Source of the DNA: Ruminococcus sp. UBA7013 | Lineage (GTDB): Bacteria; Bacillota; Clostridia; Oscillospirales; Ruminococcaceae | Assembly (NCBI GenBank): GCA_002449585.1 | Contig: DJXD01000046.1 | Span: 1 to 17,497, forward strand | Direction of reading: 5' to 3' | DNA: 17,497 nucleotides | Shown here: in pieces, positions 14,383-17,497 of the stretch | How positions within the stretch are numbered: the first letter of the stretch is position 1 | How the letters are laid out: each line of letters opens with the position of its first letter | Notes under the pieces: generated by a model | Seen by the model: the letters and a program-made list of their open reading frames with translations, nothing else | Told to the model about the DNA's origin: nothing | Databases searched by the model: none | Translations under genes and position numbers: made by a program

Positions 14383-16908
14383 TTATTTACGGATGAGTTT
14401 CTTTTTCAGCAGAATATAATCATAGATATTGACTTTTCCATCATGATTCATATCTGCATTTTCCTTTTGTTGTTTTGTAAACTTTACTTTCGCATGGAGA
14501 TATTTTTCCATCATAATTATATCAGCTGTTGTAACAGAATTATCTTCGTTAGTGTCTCCTATCATTTGTGCAGGAATGACAGAAACGTGAATTTGAACTA
14601 CATCTGCCTCCTGATTAATGACAGAAATTATTGCTGTTCCTTCTCCAATTGCTGTAATAATTCCTTTTTTAGAAACAATTGCTATATCTGGATTATTAGA
14701 TTTATAAGTCAAATTTCCTTGATTTGCACTAATGGTATACTGTTCACCATTTTTCAGTGTCAACTGATTTGTATCGATGGAAAGGTCTGGAACTGTTGTA
14801 GTTGTTGTAGTAGTCGTACTTTTTGATGTAGTAGTTGTTTCAGGTGATGAAATAATTTTTATATAACCATCTTGCCAAGAAGAAGAATATGTCATAAGTG
14901 ATTCAGTATCTTCCCATAAATGTACAGAATTATCAGCTTGTGGCATATACTTAATTTTAAAAATATCACCTGCTTTTGCATCAGTAGGAATGTTAACCAT
15001 AAACCAACCAAGCAAAGTTCCTTCATTTTTTATTTTTGTGGCTTTGTCACTTGCCCATCTCATCCAGCATTTATTATTATTAATACTACATGCCATATCA
15101 ATAGTATTAATAGTATATTTTATGAGAATCTGTCCATATTTATATTCTACAGTACAACGTGGATCAAATTCAATTCCAAATTCAATAGCATTTACAGCAG
15201 GCATATTTATATCATCTTTTCCTTTTGCAAATACAGAAACAAATGCTTGATAATTATTTTTTTCTAATTCTGATTCTGTTAATTCTATTTGATCAATATC
15301 AATGTAAATATCTTCATTAACAGTTTCCCATTTTGCAACTAAAGTAAAAGAATCTGTTTCTGTATGTTGAAATTGATCTGATGCGGTGACTATCCTATTT
15401 AATCTTTCATCATACCAACCTTTAAAAATGCTATTGTTTCTTGTTGGAATTGGTAAAGAACCATAGGTATCGTTATATGTAATGATTTTTTTACTTTCTG
15501 AACAAGTTCCACCTGTTGTATTAAAATAAAGTGTATATTGTTTAGCTGTTAAATGAGCATACAATGTTGTATCAGAAGTAATATTTACAGTAGAAGTACT
15601 AGTTATTTTGTTTCCATTTAATGTATACCACCCATTAAAGGAGTACCCTGATTTTGTAACATCAGGTAATGAACCATATGTTTCGCCCTCAGTTACCGAC
15701 TTACTGGAAACAGAGCAATTTCCACCATTTGCATTAAAATAAACCATATGGTTTATTTTCTTTGCAGCAACACTAATATTTACCGTATCTGTCAGACTAC
15801 CTTCTCCGGATATTGAACCTTGTGGAGTTGACCATGCAATAATTTGATATGTGCCTGATTGTGAAACCGTGAAACTATATGATGTATTTTTATTCATCGT
15901 CTCGTTCAAAATCCTCGTTCCGTCAGGTGCAGAAATTTGAAGCCAGTAATGAGATAAATTAGAGTTTGATGGAGAAGCTGTCCATGAAATATATACTGTA
16001 TCTCCAACTGTATAAGAATCTTTATTTGTTGAAATGGTTGGTGTAACAATGCTGCTGGTTTCCCCTGTAATTACTGAAACAAGCTTTGCAATTGTTGCAG
16101 AACCTACCTGCCCGTCTACTTCAAGACCATATTTGGACTGAAAGCTTCTTACTGCTGAATCTGTATTTGCTCCAAAATCGCCGTCCACAGTTAAAGAATA
16201 GCCGACTTTATTCAACGCTGACTGTACCCAGCAAACATAACTGCCAGTAGAACCATACTGAATCAAAGGAGTTCCTGTGGGACGAGGATACGGAATGCCA
16301 AGTGGTGTGTCATTATTTAGTGTTGGCGTAACATATCCACTATAATTTGGGGTCAAAAAACACTTTACAGTACTATCATATGAACGTGTACGCCTGCACA
16401 CTTTTCGTGTCGTTGTTGAACCATCCCCTGAATTTCCTGCAATCGTGTGTATTGTTCTTGAAGAATTGTCAAAATATTCCACAACTTCTACATGATCAAA
16501 ATTAGCTGACCGACTGCCAGTACTATTCCAGTCATAGAAAACTAAATCACCTGATTGTGGAACATAACTTTTATCAGATACTACCCAATGTTTTGTACCA
16601 GAGGAATTATTATATTGGTCTAAACATCCTGTAGTTTGCTTTATTCCACTAACTCCTGCGTATTTCGCACAATATGAAGTAAAAGCTGCACACCATGAAT
16701 ATGCATATGAACCATCAATAGACCACAATGCTGATGTATATTTGTAATAAGTATTTCCAATTTCATTTTTAGCAATGCTAACCATATCATCAGCCGTATT
16801 TGAAGCTTTTACATATGTCTCTTTCTTAGGAAAATACAGAAATACTGCAAAGAACATAATCAAACTGAGAAGAGCCAAGCTTATTCTCTTCCATCTTGAT
16901 TTTTTCAC
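14383..16908 (-). CDS. Secreted CHAP-domain cell-wall hydrolase with cohesin-like module and C-terminal dockerin
   Basis: This 841-residue secreted protein reads, in order: signal peptide (1-35, possible cleavage after VKA); CHAP amidase/peptidase (about 37-190) with C73 in YSWCAAF, H139 in FDHVEVV and N159 in AGNSGDG; peptidoglycan-binding domain (about 213-280, VDGDFGANTDSAVRSFQ); Ig-like region (about 290-380); two InlB/Flg_new-type repeats (384-452, 455-528) each with GGxC and GWY; a region resembling a cohesin fold (about 531-687); Thr linker (688-707); Big_2-like domain (708-780); and a type I dockerin (782-841). The dockerin has two calcium loops, D785-D796 and D819-D830. It probably cuts peptidoglycan and docks onto a cohesin-bearing scaffold. 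It starts with GTG behind GGAGG, seven bases away. The gene appears more AT-rich than its neighbours. The CHAP and dockerin calls are strong; the cohesin-like call is tentative. Confidence 0.93.
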   Translation of the reverse strand: MKKSRWKRISLALLSLIMFFAVFLYFPKKETYVKASNTADDMVSIAKNEIGNTYYKYTSALWSIDGSYAYSWCAAFTSYCAKYAGVSGIKQTTGCLDQYNNSSGTKHWVVSDKSYVPQSGDLVFYDWNSTGSRSANFDHVEVVEYFDNSSRTIHTIAGNSGDGSTTTRKVCRRTRSYDSTVKCFLTPNYSGYVTPTLNNDTPLGIPYPRPTGTPLIQYGSTGSYVCWVQSALNKVGYSLTVDGDFGANTDSAVRSFQSKYGLEVDGQVGSATIAKLVSVITGETSSIVTPTISTNKDSYTVGDTVYISWTASPSNSNLSHYWLQISAPDGTRILNETMNKNTSYSFTVSQSGTYQIIAWSTPQGSISGEGSLTDTVNISVAAKKINHMVYFNANGGNCSVSSKSVTEGETYGSLPDVTKSGYSFNGWYTLNGNKITSTSTVNITSDTTLYAHLTAKQYTLYFNTTGGTCSESKKIITYNDTYGSLPIPTRNNSIFKGWYDERLNRIVTASDQFQHTETDSFTLVAKWETVNEDIYIDIDQIELTESELEKNNYQAFVSVFAKGKDDINMPAVNAIEFGIEFDPRCTVEYKYGQILIKYTINTIDMACSINNNKCWMRWASDKATKIKNEGTLLGWFMVNIPTDAKAGDIFKIKYMPQADNSVHLWEDTESLMTYSSSWQDGYIKIISSPETTTTSKSTTTTTTTTVPDLSIDTNQLTLKNGEQYTISANQGNLTYKSNNPDIAIVSKKGIITAIGEGTAIISVINQEADVVQIHVSVIPAQMIGDTNEDNSVTTADIIMMEKYLHAKVKFTKQQKENADMNHDGKVNIYDYILLKKKLIRK
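14788..14847 (-). repeat. Thr-encoding trinucleotide tract (interdomain linker)
   Basis: Near-repeated ACT/ACA/ACG codons encode a linker with TTTT, SKS and a run of eight Thr (residues 691-705). Such linkers separate domains in ruminococcal cellulosome proteins and may be glycosylated. The tract could vary in length between strains by slippage. Confidence 0.75.
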
Positions 16909-16937
16909 ATAAATACCTCCTAAATAAATTTGTATAT

Positions 16938-16966
16938 ATTATACAGTATATTTTTTGGAAAATCAA
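16938..16966 (-). promoter_or_regulatory. Promoter of the dockerin protein gene
   Basis: On the minus strand the -35 is TTGATT (16966-16961), the spacer is 17 bp and the -10 is TATAAT (16943-16938). Transcription should start near 16931, about 23 nt before the GTG start, with the GGAGG site between. Confidence 0.8.
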
Positions 16967-16969
16967 TAG

Positions 16970-16995
16970 TTTCGTTGGAAATGTTACATTTCGTT
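16970..16995 (-). promoter_or_regulatory. Two AACGAAA direct repeats upstream of the dockerin gene promoter
   Basis: On the minus strand AACGAAA occurs at 16995-16989 and again at 16976-16970, with a 12-bp gap (19-bp period, close to two helix turns). The second copy ends 3 bp before the -35 box. Tandem sites in this position are typical of activators such as response regulators. The regulator is unknown. Confidence 0.38.
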
Positions 16996-17143
16996 CATAA
17001 AATTTGTGATATTTGTCCAATGTCAGAATATGAAAATTGTATATATTATAAATCACTAAATGTGGAAAGACAGCTTTGTTTATCATCTGTTCTATTTTCT
17101 ATATGCCGATTTTGAATATTGGATATGGAAATTCCTTTTATAA

Positions 17144-17497
17144 ATTTGTAAAATCGCATTCTGTGAGCCGATCCATTTTTTGGAAAAATATTGGATAAAC
17201 TGTAAAATCTCAGATAATACCTTGATATCTGAAAGCAGATACAGAATATCCAGATTACAAAGAAATGCCCACGGCATAGGCCGCACAGCAGCTTTTATGC
17301 CTGCTTTGTCAGAACTGGAGTGCTTTCTTTACTACAATCAAGGATTAGAAGACACACAAAGAGAAATATACAGGCAGACCAAAATTCCCAGGATATTTGA
17401 AAAAAAGCGGAAAATTCCTTTTGATTCTGACAAATCAGAATTGCAAACTGACAAAGCTCGAAGCGTATTATCAAACGTGAGTTCGATGAAAAAAGAA
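17144..17497 (+). CDS. Partial open frame at the right edge, unrecognised
   Basis: A plus-strand frame opens after a stop at 17141-17143 and stays open for 118 codons to the window end. It contains CEPIHFLEKYW, RYRISRLQRN, MPALSELECFLYYNQG and KIPRIFEKKRKIPF; the product is basic and looks plausible for a soluble protein. I do not recognise the family. No convincing ribosome binding site or ATG is seen before the ATG at 17297, so it may be the decayed or frameshifted remainder of a longer gene, or a real gene starting with TTG (for example at 17180 or 17222). Stretch 16909-17143 holds only the dockerin promoter and its repeats. Confidence 0.35.
   Translation, partial: MCKIAFCEPIHFLEKYWINCKISDNTLISESRYRISRLQRNAHGIGRTAAFMPALSELECFLYYNQGLEDTQREIYRQTKIPRIFEKKRKIPFDSDKSELQTDKARSVLSNVSSMKKE

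Noticed and set aside
14380..14826. Plus-strand open frame of 148 codons
   Set aside because: It mirrors the dockerin, Big_2-like and Thr-linker coding region on the opposite strand; its low-complexity Cys/Phe/Ile composition is typical of an antisense shadow.
17092..17286. Minus-strand open frame of 64 codons near the right edge
   Set aside because: No ribosome binding site or recognisable features, and it overlaps the more protein-like plus-strand frame; kept out for lack of evidence.
1..17497. CRISPR array, tRNA or rRNA genes, insertion sequence
   Set aside because: No regularly spaced repeats, cloverleaf-like segments, rRNA stretches or transposase motifs were seen while reading both strands.

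Overview
The window looks like the chromosome of a low-GC Firmicute of the class Clostridia, most likely Ruminococcus or a close relative in the Oscillospiraceae. The evidence is the gene content, strong A/G-rich Shine-Dalgarno sites, consensus sigma-A promoters, and a secreted multidomain protein with a Thr-rich linker and a C-terminal type I dockerin, the hallmark of cellulosome-forming ruminococci. The genus is an inference; the phylum-level placement is firmer.

Layout. (1) On the minus strand at the left, leuB and ilvE (the latter cut by the window edge) form a leucine/branched-chain amino acid unit with a perfect TTGACA-17-TATAAT promoter. (2) A divergent plus-strand promoter drives a small two-helix membrane protein, a membrane-anchored parvulin-type foldase and nth (endonuclease III). 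(3) secA has its own promoter and is followed by a hairpin, a class I methyltransferase, an unrecognised lipoprotein and hslO (Hsp33). The small membrane protein, foldase, SecA and lipoprotein concern the envelope and export; Hsp33 is a redox chaperone. (4) A bidirectional terminator separates these from a convergent minus-strand operon: a MarR-type regulator, then two half-size ABC exporter subunits that form an asymmetric heterodimer. (5) Next is a minus-strand gene with its own promoter and terminator, encoding an 841-residue secreted protein: CHAP amidase/peptidase, peptidoglycan-binding domain, Ig-like region, two InlB-type repeats, a cohesin-like domain, Thr linker, Big_2-like domain and dockerin. 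(6) The right edge holds intergenic DNA and a weak, unrecognised open frame that runs off the window.

The most unusual item is the dockerin-bearing CHAP protein. It combines a cell-wall hydrolase, a putative cohesin-like module and a dockerin, and it lies behind a promoter with two spaced direct repeats. The rest is mostly core metabolism and housekeeping, with some notable details: recurrent TGATCA sequences between ribosome binding site and start, a SecA lacking the usual zinc-binding tail, a CodY-box-like sequence over the marR ribosome binding site, and complementary degeneration of the two ABC ATPase sites.
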